In this document: piece after piece, positions 55,309-64,000 of the stretch | Layout of the letters: every line of letters begins with the position of its first letter | Numbering within the stretch: the stretch's first letter is position 1 | Source of the DNA: Toxonevra muliebris | Taxonomy: Eukaryota > Arthropoda > Insecta > Diptera > Pallopteridae | DNA length: 64,000 nucleotides | Direction: 5' to 3' | Assembly: GCA_963691655.1 (NCBI GenBank) | Contig: CAVNUY010000012.1 | Span: forward strand, 1 to 64,000 | Program-made: the position numbers and the translations under genes | The notes under the pieces: generated by a model | Seen by the model: the letters and a program-made list of their open reading frames with translations, nothing else | Databases searched by the model: none | Told to the model about the DNA's origin: nothing

Positions 55309-56643
55309 TATCGCGATTTAATTCCGCGGCGCGTTACTCGCGAAATTAAAATTATTTAATTTTAATTTTGTTAAGAAGCGCAGCCGCGTGCTGCACTTTC
55401 TAACCTTTTCTTTCTTTTTCTCTGTTAATATTTTGCCTGTCATTCTTCCTCTTCTTTTTGGCCGATATGAACATTCACAATAGTAAAAGAACTAGATTAT
55501 ACTACTGGGGATGGGAATATGGAGACTTCTGTAAGAGAGCGCAGAGGTGTATTTGTTGTAAATTTGCGGAAAACGGGAAAACTTTGGTTCTCTCGTGTGG
55601 TTGATTTTCTAGTGAGAATTCAACGGTATGACTCCGCTAGGCACTAATACAGGTGCATTGCCGCCAATTCTCATACAATTGGTTGGGTGGGGGACTTTGT
55701 CCAGGGTGTAGTCATGTACACCCACACATATAAGTGTATGATGATTTCCCGTTTAGAGACCAGTTTCTTGGAGAAACTGCATTGTGTCCTGCTGACATAG
55801 CGGACGAAAAGATAATGTATGTGGTTGAATAACAGTGGTACATATTTTTGTCCCGTACTTATATTCAGTTCTGTGCGAGCTTTCGAGTGTGTTAATGTTA
55901 ATATTAAAATTTTGCGTTTGCGTTGTTTTTTTGCGTTCAAGTCATTTTAGTGTACTTTGGTATCACCAAGTCGGGGTGAACGAAAGTATTTTAAGTTAAT
56001 AATATTGTGATTGGTACCACCAAGTCCTGGTGGACCAATAGTGTTAAATTTATTAATTTTATTAAATATTGGACGCGGATCACTAAGTCGTGGTGTATCG
56101 GACGCTTTATAATTTAAATTTTAAGTTATTGTGTGTGTGTCGCTAACTTGTAGCGACACTGGTAAAGTAATTTTAGCCGGGTTACTTGTGTTTTAACTTT
56201 CGGGAATTGATTTTTCGGGTCGCGATCTCTGTGCGCGAAGACAGAAGGGTTCATAAAACCCATTACCCAGGGAGTATAATTTTATTTTATACTTTTGTGG
56301 TAGTTGGTGCTAACTGCAAGTGACTATTGGGTTTGTGGAGTAGGCTTCTCCTACTATTATCTTTATTTTCTCTTCTTTCTACTAAAATTTGTGAAAGTTC
56401 GTTTGTGTGCTCGTGAGCCCAGCAGGTTGTGCGGGTGAAATTTAATTTTACATTTTGTAGAATTGTGTGGTAGCTCAGTATTGAGCTACAGAAATCGAGC
56501 ATTTTCTAAAAGATATTTTCATTTTATTTTTAACCTGTTTTTGAGATTGTTATCCGTTTTGGTTTATTTTAATTTTTTTATTGAGTTTAAAGTAGAGTCG
56601 CGGTAATTTCGATAAAATTTAAACAGCGAAAGTTACGGTGACA
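55309..56643 (+). repeat. Ty3/gypsy LTR, first copy
   Basis: A 1335-bp direct repeat beginning TATCGCGATTTAATTCCGCG and ending GAAAGTTACGGTGACA, repeated at 61885-63237 with few differences. The end lies 3 bp before a tRNA primer-binding site. The start follows a purine-rich tract in the second copy. It does not start with TG, which is known for some insect gypsy elements. It holds a conserved stem-loop quartet (55954-56159). Minus-strand frames in it are incidental. Confidence 0.9.
55954..56159 (+). promoter_or_regulatory. Four stem-loops in the LTR with AAGT and ACTTG loops
   Basis: Stem-loops lie at 55954-55987, 56010-56039, 56075-56105 and 56137-56159. The first three share the core CACC/T-AAGTC...GGTG. 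The second is nearly perfect (ATTGGT...ACCAAT outside CCACC/GGTGG). The fourth has a 9-bp stem GTGTCGCTA with loop ACTTG. They recur in the second LTR at 62547-62752 with one base changed in the third. Spacing is 55-65 bp. A packaging, dimerisation or protein-binding role is inference. Confidence 0.8.
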
Positions 56644-56646
56644 AAT

Positions 56647-56664
56647 TGGCGCCCAACGTGGGAC
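56647..56664 (+). promoter_or_regulatory. Primer-binding site for tRNA-Lys
   Basis: TGGCGCCCAACGTGGGAC. The first 16 bases are complementary to the 3' end of tRNA-Lys(CUU) including CCA, from memory of that tRNA. It would prime minus-strand DNA synthesis. It is repeated unchanged at 63241-63258. Confidence 0.85.
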
Positions 56665-57386
56665 ATTCATTTATTAAGTGATTTAAAAGTGAGAATCGGA
56701 AGTCTCACGAACGCGTATTTTTTGTGTTTTTTTATATTTTACTGAATGTGTCACTAATAATTTTTTTCCCCATCCAGAAGAAAATTACTTTGAGTTCTAG
56801 CTGTTTGAATATCAGCAGTCGGAAGAAAAAAAAATTGTGTGCCCAACTTTGTTCGGAAAACTTGGTTGGTGGTTTTCCGTTCCGTTTTATCATTATTTTT
56901 TTCTCTTTTCTTTTATTTCGATTTAATTAAATTTTTTTTACTTTAATTTTTTTAAAAACTTTTTTATTAAATTTTTATTTTATTCTATTCGGTTTCATTA
57001 AATTTTAGTTTTCTTAAATTTTTTTTTATGATTTTTTTTTAATTACATTTTTTTATTTTTTTATAAAATTTTTCTTTAATTTGATTTTGTTTGGTATAAT
57101 TTAAAGTTAATTCTTTGTTTTTTTCAGTTCCTCGTTTTATTAAAAAACTTTATTTTAATTTTTGCTTTATTATTTTTTTAATTTTGCGTTATTTTTTTAA
57201 TTATTATTATTTATTATAGTTATTATTTTTACAAACATTTTTATTTTGTTTTATTTTTTTATCATATTATTTTCGTGTTTTTTTATTTTTTTTCTCCTTA
57301 TCTGTGACTAGTACATACTAGTGGAAAATTTTTTCTTCTCCGTTTTCTTTTATTTAAATTTTTTTCTCTCTTTCTCAATCTCAATA
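56665..57386 (+). other. T-rich leader of the Ty3/gypsy element
   Basis: About 720 bp between primer-binding site and gag, dominated by T-runs on the plus strand, with no usable ORF. TTTTTTCAG near 57119-57127 is a strong splice-acceptor-like site. Repeated with small indels at 63259-64000. Confidence 0.75.
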
Positions 57387-58823
57387 ATGGAAATAAATCG
57401 TTTAAACCAAGAAGAGTTGGCCTACGAGATGCAGTCTCGTGACAGTGGATGTCATGAGGAAGTCGTTGAGGGCTTCCAGGGTTGTCGAACGACGTGGATC
57501 TGTTGACGTTTTCGCCGATTATCCTTTTCCTTTTGAAGAGGATAAGGATGCGGTTATTGAGAAAATTTCCGAGATTGTGAAATTAATGTTGTCGCCACCC
57601 AAGGATGCGAGTCTTCCGAGTACCAAAAGATCGTGAAGATCGAGTGGGCGCTTGGGCGGATTTCTCGGGCGAAGCCCACTGATGGTGTAGGGGCGTCAGA
57701 ACAAATGGAGCTCAAAAGTAAGCTGGTTATGCTTCTAGCTGAGCTTGATGAGCTGGTAGGTGGGGATGAGGAAAAGGCTGCACCAATGGCGGTGAAAAGG
57801 CCTATGTTAGGGAGTATTCAGAGGGGAACTCTGCAGAAGGAGGCTGGAGTAGAAGAAGGGCTAGATACCCCAGGGGTTAGGACTGCACCTTCGGCTGGAG
57901 CTGCCGTAGCCTTAGAAAAATTTGGCTAAGTAGGAAGTGAAGTCCAATGGCGAGAAGACTGGTTTGTCTCTCAATGCCTTCCTGGAGCGTGTGAGACTCA
58001 ACTTCTTCGTGGAGCAGTAGATTTATTTTCAGGAAAGGCGCTCATATGGTTCCGCGCGGTGCGCAAGATGGTGTCTAGCTGGCAAGAGCTAGTAGTGGAG
58101 CTAAAGTTGGAGTTTTTACCACCAAATTACGACGAAATTTTACTGGACGAGATCAGACGTCGGACTCAAGGAGGTTCGAAGTCCATTGGAGTTTATGTTG
58201 CGGCGTTGAAAGGGATGTTCGACAGGCTTTCCAAACCATTATCCGAGCGTCGGATATTAGGATTAATTACGGCGAATCTTTCGCCTTTTTATCAAATTCA
58301 GCTGGGCTTAGCTGAGCCGAAATCGTTGCCCGAATTGGTTTCCCTCGGACGTCGACTGGAAGCAGTTCGGACAAACGTAGAATCGTTTGTTCCACCACCC
58401 AGTAGTCGGTCGAAGAACCTACTGGAGCCGGATTTCGCGTACGTGTCGATTGGGCCAGATGTCGCGGAACTTAAGACACCATTTCGCGATCAACGATTGG
58501 AGTGTCGGATACAGGCACCAACACAGTCGAAGCTTGCGTCGTTCCGGTGCTTCAACTCTAAGCGATTTGGACAAGTGTCGGCGAACTGTCCCAATGGAAT
58601 AAAATGTTACGGTTGCGAAAGAGCGGGCGTAATGAAGCGGGATTGTCGTTGGTGTACTGCGGGCCAACGGGCCACTACGGATATTGCAAATAATCGGAAT
58701 AATGGAGGCAGTGCTTCTGCCATGGGTCGGACGGGCCCTACAAGGGATAATTGTATCCCAAACAAGTCGGGAAATGTGGTGCGAGCTCCTGTGTCAGCAG
58801 GGCAGGAGACTCGTCGGAGTTAG
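57387..58823 (+). pseudogene. gag: gag of the Ty3/gypsy element
   Basis: ATG 57387 starts MEINRLNQEELAYEM. A frameshift near 57450 leads to FADYPFPFEEDKDAVIEK, and a second near 57630 into a Glu-rich linker. After a TAA at about 57927 the capsid-like region follows: GKALIWFRAV, LELKLEFLPPNYDE-type sequence, LDEIRRRTQGGSKSIGVYVA and LSPFYQIQLGLAEP (58020-58330). The end has two degraded zinc knuckles, CFNSKRFGQVSANC (second Cys changed to Ser, His to Gln) and CYGCERAGVMKRDC (His to Val). Gag forms the particle and binds element RNA. Multiple lesions make it non-functional. Confidence 0.82.
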
Positions 58824-58859
58824 GTAGATTGCATGCGAGCAATCAGCTGGTGTTAGGTA

Positions 58860-59433
58860 TTAGGCCTTCTCATTTAGATCGAGATCAATGAATCGGATAG
58901 TAGGCCATATATAGGAGTTACAATTTATGGCGTGCTAATTAGGGCTTTATTGGATTCGGGTGCATCGCGCACCATACTCGGGTGCCCTGGATGGGAAATT
59001 TTAAAATCGTAATACTCGCGATGTAGCATTGGCAGATGGAGAGCGGGTGCCGATCGAGGGTACTGTATCACTACCAATCGAAATGGAGGGTAAGTCGGTC
59101 CTCCTAAATTGCTTAGTAATTCCGAATCTTCCACAGAAGCTGATCCTTGGTGTTGACTTTTGGGTAAAGTCGGGTATTGTACCTGATTTATCCAAGGATC
59201 AGTTCTCAGGCCAAGTCGAGGTCTCGTCAGTCGCGACGATAATTGAGAGGACACAATTGTCCAGGAGTGAAGAAGAGGAATTAAGCCGATTGATAGTGGA
59301 CACTTTCGAAAGTCTGCCTGATGGTCTTAGGTGTACTCATTTGGTCGAACATCGGATCCGAACGTCGAACCGATTAAACAACGGTGTTATCCCGTGTTGC
59401 CGGCGATTCAGAAACGAATTGATACTGAACTAG
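58860..59433 (+). pseudogene. pol: pol: aspartic protease region
   Basis: ALLDSGASRTILG (about 58944-58982) holds the catalytic DSGA of a retroelement protease (58953-58964). A stop and frameshift follow near 59010, then IEGTVSLPIEMEGKSVLLNC, VIPNLPQKLILGVDFWVKSG and the RT-connecting segment up to 59433. This ILGxDFW block is the usual protease C-terminal end. The enzyme would process Gag-Pol. It is broken by at least two frameshifts. Confidence 0.8.
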
Positions 59434-60840
59434 AAGACATGTTAGAGAAGGGGGTGGTTGAGGTATCACATAGTCCATGGTCTTCTCCTGTGGTGATGGT
59501 AAAAAAGAAGGACGACACGTATAGGTTTTGCGTGGACTATTGGACCCTTACAAAAATACTGAAAAAGATAGTTATCCTTTATCTTATATTTCAGCTACTT
59601 AAGACAAGCTAAAAGATGCCAAATTCTTATCTAGCTTAGATATTAAATCCGCCTATTGGCAAATACCAGTAGCGGAGGATTCTAGGGCCTTCACGGCATT
59701 TACTGTCCCTGGTAGGGGTTTGTACCAATTCAAACGTATGCCTTTCGGTCTGCATAATGCGCTTGCCACTTGGCAGATATTTATTGACAGAGTTATTGGT
59801 GCCGACTTAGAGCCTCACGTGCTCGTGTACCTTGATGATATCATCATAGTCACGAACACATTCGCGAAACACATTGAAGTGCTCAAGGAGGTCCTGACCC
59901 GTATATGCAACGCGGGTTTACGTTTGAATCGGCAGAAGTGTAACTTTTGTTTATCTTCGCTAAAGTATCTTGGGTATGTTGTCGATCGACAGGGTCTACA
60001 TGTAGATCCGGAGAAGGTCGAGGCCATGCTTAAGATACCAGCGCCCCGAAATGTTAAGGAAGTACGATCCTTTGTGGGAACTGTTTCGTGGTACCGTAGG
60101 TTTGTGTCACGTTTCGCGGAATTAGTGAAGCCTCTTACTGTTCTTACAAAGAAACATAAGAGGTTTCACTGGTCTCAGGAATGTGAAGATAGTTTCTTGC
60201 GGGCCAAGGAGTGTTTAGTAACAGCTCCTGTCCTAAGTTGCCCAGACTTCGATAGACCCTTTGTACTACAGACTGACGCATCAGACTTTGTAGTGGGTGC
60301 TGTACTGACGCAGGAGTTTGACGAGGGGGAAAAAGTAATTTCTTACCTAAGTAGGTCCCTGAGTAGGAGTGAAAGAAATTACTCAACGGCGGAGAAGGAA
60401 TGTTTGGCGGTTTTGTGAGCGGTTGAGAAGTTGAGACCATACATCGAAGGTGTTCGTTTCACAGTGGTGACCGATCATTATTCGTTAGTATGGCTCAACA
60501 ACTTAAAAGATCCGTGCGGTAGATTGGCGCGATGGGCGTTGAAGTTGCAACAAAACGATTACGTGATCGTACATCGTAAAGGTAAAGAACATGTCGTTCC
60601 AGACATGTTGTCGAGAAGCGTTCCGGTCGTGAATGAAATCGTGGAGTCGTCGTGTGATACGTGGTTAAATAATATGTGCAAAAGGTTCCGATACCCATTG
60701 AATTTTTCGGCGTGGCGTATCCAGAATGGGGATTTGTATAAGCACGTCAAAACAGGACCCCAGAATATGTATAACCAGGCATATGACTGGAAAAGAGTCC
60801 TAGGTAAGGGTGATAGGGGAAAGGCATTAGTCGAATGTCA
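59331..60840 (+). pseudogene. pol: pol: reverse transcriptase and RNase H
   Basis: RT blocks run in order: VSHSPWSSPVVMVKKKD and YRFCVDYWTL (expected DYR; 59460-59550), a frameshift near 59600, SLDIKSAYWQIPV, FKRMPFGLHNALATWQ, VYLDDIIIV with the catalytic YLDD at 59828-59839, and LKYLGYVVDRQGLHVDPEKV. The tether and RNase H follow: FVLQTDASDFVVGAVL, SERNYSTAEKECLAVL, then a TGA at 60416-60418, VVTDHYSLVWLNN and KEHVVPDMLSR. The order is that of Ty3/gypsy elements. The stop and frameshift show inactivity. Confidence 0.9.
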
Positions 60841-61815
60841 TGATGACCCTTTAGCGGGTCATATGGGAGTTTTGAAAACCTTTAGTAGGGTATTAGAGAG
60901 ATATGATTGGCCGTAGATGAAGGCGGATGTTAGTAGGTATGTACGTGGGTGTCAGGTTTGTCAGAGTGTCAAACCTGAAAACAGAAGGCTAGCTGGTTGT
61001 ATGGTAGGTAGGACCAAGGTCTTAGAACCTTTTGAAATGATCTGTGTGGATCTGGTAGGGCCCTTAGTGAGATCGAACAAGGGGTATTCTTATATACTCA
61101 CTATAGTCGACTACTTCACTAAGTTTCCGCTCTTATTTCCGTTGCGGACAGCAACAGCCAAGAGCATTTTAAGAGAGTTGGAGGACAATGTGTTCCTTCT
61201 CTTTGGTGTCCCTGGTTCCATTGGAGCAAAGAGCTAAAGGCTCTATGTGAGTCGTATGGGGTGCGCATTAGATATACGGCTCATTATCACCCTCAGGCAA
61301 ACCCAGCGGAGCGCATTAACCAGACGATTAAGACGACGTTAAGAGCATATGTGTCGGAAATCACAAGACTTCGGATACCCACCTGTCGAAGGTAGCATGT
61401 TGTATACGCACAGCACAACATGAAGTCTTGATGTTTCTCCGTACTATGCAAACTTTGGGCGAAACATGGCAGTCCGGGGAGACAAGGATTACAGATGGGA
61501 AAATAACTTTGACGAAACGACTACGACAAGTATCGAGGACAGACAGCAAGCGCCAAGATGGCGCAGACTTATAATTTAAGACGTAGGGATACCCAGAATT
61601 TACCAAACGAGTTGGTGTGGAGGAAACATTTTGTACTGTCGGATGCTGCAAACTTCTCCCCGCGAAGTTGGCTCCGTAATTTATTGGACCGTTTAGGATT
61701 AAAAAGAGGGTGTCTCCTTGGACCTATATATTAGAAGACGAGGACGGTAGGGAAAAAGGTACTTGGCATGTTCAAGACCTGAGACCACATACTGAGGAGT
61801 ACTGGCCGGACTAAG
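60841..61815 (+). pseudogene. pol: pol: integrase, catalytic Asp lost
   Basis: An HHCC zinc domain (HDDPLAGHMGVLKT...CQVCQSVKP, with a TAG after YDWP at 60914-60916) leads to the core: CVDLVGP carries the first catalytic Asp (about 61046). At about 61210-61225 a small deletion removes the block that should hold the second Asp (normally a SDNG-type motif) and shifts the frame. HYHPQANPAERINQT keeps the Glu (about 61309). Further frames give LAPxFIGPFRIKKRVSPWTY and WHVQDLRPHTEEYWPD to a stop near 61815, the usual Ty3 integrase tail. It could not catalyse integration. Confidence 0.85.
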
Positions 61816-61865
61816 GGTGTGCTGGTCGAAAGTTGTTGTCCTCTTGGTGAGTCCAAGCAACTTTC

Positions 61866-61884
61866 GCGGAAGTAGAGGTGGGGT
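61866..61884 (+). promoter_or_regulatory. Polypurine tract
   Basis: GCGGAAGTAGAGGTGGGGT directly precedes the second LTR and is almost all purine, as needed to prime plus-strand DNA synthesis. Confidence 0.7.
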
Positions 61885-63237
61885 TATCGCGATTTAATTC
61901 CGCGGCGCGTTACTCGCGAAATTAAAATTATTTAATTTTAATTTTGTTAAGAAGCGCAGCCGCGTGATGCACTTTCTAACCTTTTCTTTCTTTTTCTCTG
62001 TTAATATTATGCCTGTCATTCTTCCTCTTCTTTTTGGCCGATATGAACATTCACAATAGTAAAAAAAATACCATTTAGAACTAGATTATACTACTGGGGA
62101 TGGGAATGTGGAGACTTCTGTAAGAGAGCGCAGAGGTGTATTTGTTGTAAATTTGCGGAAAACGGGGAAACTTTGGTTCTCTCGTGTGGTTGATTTTCTA
62201 GTGAGAATTCAACGGTATGACTCCGCTAGGCACTAATACAGGTGCATTGCCGCCAATTCTCATACAATTGGTTGGGTGGGGGACTTTGTCCAGGGTGTAG
62301 TCATGTACACCCACACATATAAGTGTATGATGATTTCCCGTTTAGAGACCAGTTTCTTGGAGAAACTGCATTGTGTCCTGCTGACATAGCGGGCGAAAAG
62401 ATAATGTATGTGGTTGAATAACAGTGGTACATATTTTTGCCCCGTACTTATATTCAGTTCTGTGCGAGCTTTCGAGAACGAGTGTTAATGTTAATATTAA
62501 AATTTTGCGTTTGCGTTGTTTTTTTGCGTTCAAGTCATTTTAGTGTACTTTGGTATCACCAAGTCGGGGTGAACGAAAGTATTTTAAGTTAATAATATTG
62601 TGATTGGTACCACCAAGTCCTGGTGGACCAATAGTGTTAAATTTATTAATTTTATTAAATATTGGACGCGAATCACTAAGTCGTGGTGTATCGGACGCTT
62701 TATAATTTAAATTTTAAGTTATTGTGTGTGTGTCGCTAACTTGTAGCGACACTGGTAAAGTAATTTTAGCCGGGTTACTTGTGTTTTAACTTTCGGGAAT
62801 TAATTTTTCGGGTCGCGATCTCTGTGCGCGAAGACAGAAGGGTTCATAAAACCCATTACCTAGGGAGTATAATTTTATTTTATACTTTTGTGGTAGTTGG
62901 TGCTAACTGCAAGTGACTATTGGGTTTGTGGAGTAGGCTTCTCCTACTATTAACTTTATTTTCTCTTCTTTCTACTAAAATTTGTGAAAGTTCGTTTGTG
63001 TGCTCGTGAGCCCAGCAGGTTGTGCGGGTGAAATTTAATTTTACATTTTGTAGAATTGTGTGGTAGCTCAGTATTGAGCTACAGAAATCGAGCATTTTCC
63101 AAAAGATATTTTCATTTTATTTTTAACCTGTTTTTGAGATTGTTATCCGTTTTGGCTTATTTTAATTTTTTTTATTGAGTTTAAAGTAGAGTCGCGGTAA
63201 TTTCGATAAAATTTAAACAGCGAAAGTTACGGTGACA
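61885..63237 (+). repeat. Ty3/gypsy LTR, second copy (shared)
   Basis: A 1353-bp copy of the LTR at 55309-56643, differing by scattered substitutions and a few indels (an extra AAATACCATTTAG-like stretch near 62065). It is followed by a primer-binding site rather than flanking DNA, so it serves as the 3' LTR of one element and the 5' LTR of the next. Confidence 0.9.
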
Positions 63238-63240
63238 AAT

Positions 63241-64000
63241 TGGCGCCCAACGTGGGACATTCATTTATTAAGTGATTTAAAAGTGAGAATCGGAAGTCTC
63301 ACGAATGCGTATTTTTTGTGTTTTTTTTATATTTTACTGAATGTGTCACTAATAATTTTTTTCCCCATCCAGAAGAAAATTACTTTGAGTTCCAGCTGCT
63401 TGAACATCAGCAGTCGGAAGAAAAAAAAAATTGTGTGCCCAACTTTGTCCGGAAAACTTGGTTGGTGGTTTTGGTTTTGCGTTCTGTGAGTCCGTTCCGT
63501 TTTATCATTTTTTTTCTCTTTTCTTTTATTTCGGTTTCATTAAATTTTTTTTACTTTAATTTTTTTAAAAACTTTTTTATTAAATTTTTTTAAAATTTAA
63601 TTTTATTCTATTCGGTTTCATTAAATTTTAGTTTTCTTAAATTTTTTTTAATTTAATTTTTAATTACATTTTTTTATTTTGTTTTTAATTACATTTTTTT
63701 TAAATTTTTTTTATTAAATATTTCTTTAATTTGATTTTGTTTGGTATAATTTAAAATTAAAGTTAATTTTTTGTTTTTTTCAGTTCCTCGTTTTATTAAA
63801 AAACTTTATTTTAATTTTTGCTTTATTATTTTTTTTTAATTTTGCGTTATTTTTTTAATTATTATTGTTTATTATAGTTCTTATTTTTACAAACATTTTT
63901 ATTTTGTTTTATTTTTTTATCATATTATTTTCGTGTTTTTTATTTTTTTCTCCTTATCTGTGACTAGTACATACTAGTGGGAAATTTTTTCTTCTCTTTT
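63241..64000 (+). mobile_element. Start of a second Ty3/gypsy internal region
   Basis: Primer-binding site at 63241-63258, then a leader colinear with 56665-57345, including TAAGTGATTTAAAAGTGAGA and ACTAGTACATACTAGT. The window ends just before the expected gag start. Confidence 0.9.

Larger units (their letters stand above)
55309..63237 (+). mobile_element. Ty3/gypsy LTR retrotransposon, decayed, sharing its right LTR with a second copy
   Basis: LTR (55309-56643), primer-binding site, T-rich leader, gag (57387-58823), pol with protease, RT, RNase H and integrase (58860-61815), purine tract and LTR (61885-63237). There is no env-like frame. The second LTR is followed by another primer-binding site and leader to the window edge, so the order is LTR-internal-LTR-internal. 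Stops and frameshifts in gag and pol show this copy is inactive. Confidence 0.9.

Noticed and set aside
1..64000. CRISPR arrays, bacterial operons, rRNA or functional tRNA genes
   Set aside because: None seen. Repeats here are transposon ends or minisatellite units, and tRNA-like pieces do not fold into complete cloverleaves by eye.

Overview
This 64 kb window looks like AT-rich, repeat-dominated insect DNA, most probably from a fly. The signs are short introns (66 and 74 bp) with consensus splice sites, CR1-, LOA- and I-type LINEs, Harbinger and hAT DNA transposons, a tRNA-derived SINE and a Ty3/gypsy element. I see no intact host gene. The only host-like coding traces are a short RAD23-type fragment (39576-39830) and a decayed minus-strand relic of an animal family of unknown function (40300-40680). 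Almost every recognisable reading frame belongs to a decayed mobile element.

Layout. 1-1096: 3' end of an I/Jockey-group LINE. 1383-1790: a mixed tandem and inverted repeat. 2390-10605: copies of three interspersed repeat families that I call A, B and C, with hAT-1 (5065-6933) nested in a C copy. 10686-16817: a CR1-like LINE with a PHD finger in ORF1. Its reverse transcriptase is split by hAT-2 (14091-15812), which itself carries Ty1/copia pol debris. 17641-22430: a second LINE, split by hAT-3 (17777-19272), which holds a further MITE. 23514-27236: a candidate TIR element and a pogo-like repeat pair around a family B copy. 27237-31300: a Harbinger/PIF element with TAA target duplications, a Myb-like gene and a spliced transposase gene. 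33238-37544: family A, then pogo-like TIRs around family B, then a MITE. 38972-39277: a SINE. 41551-41766: a palindromic minisatellite. 41890-48385: two LOA-type LINE copies in inverted orientation, both ending in a tRNA-like sequence. 48667-54480: hAT-4, family A containing hAT-5, and family C containing hAT-6. 55309-64000: a Ty3/gypsy element arranged LTR-internal-LTR-internal, so two copies share the middle LTR.

How the parts relate. The window records nested insertion. All six hAT insertions have 8-bp target duplications (four exact, two with one mismatch), the Harbinger has its 3-bp TAA duplication, and two family A copies preserve the empty site of hAT-5. Four of the hATs share a CAnnGnTGCCA-type end but differ in their subterminal repeat motif.

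The least ordinary signals are: a quartet of stem-loops in the Ty3 LTR with AAGT-type loops facing an ACTTG loop; the 27-bp-stem hairpin shared by families A and C; the LOA 3' ends that finish in a tRNA-like unit plus a T-run; and copia pol fragments carried in hAT-2. I found no convincing new multi-gene system.
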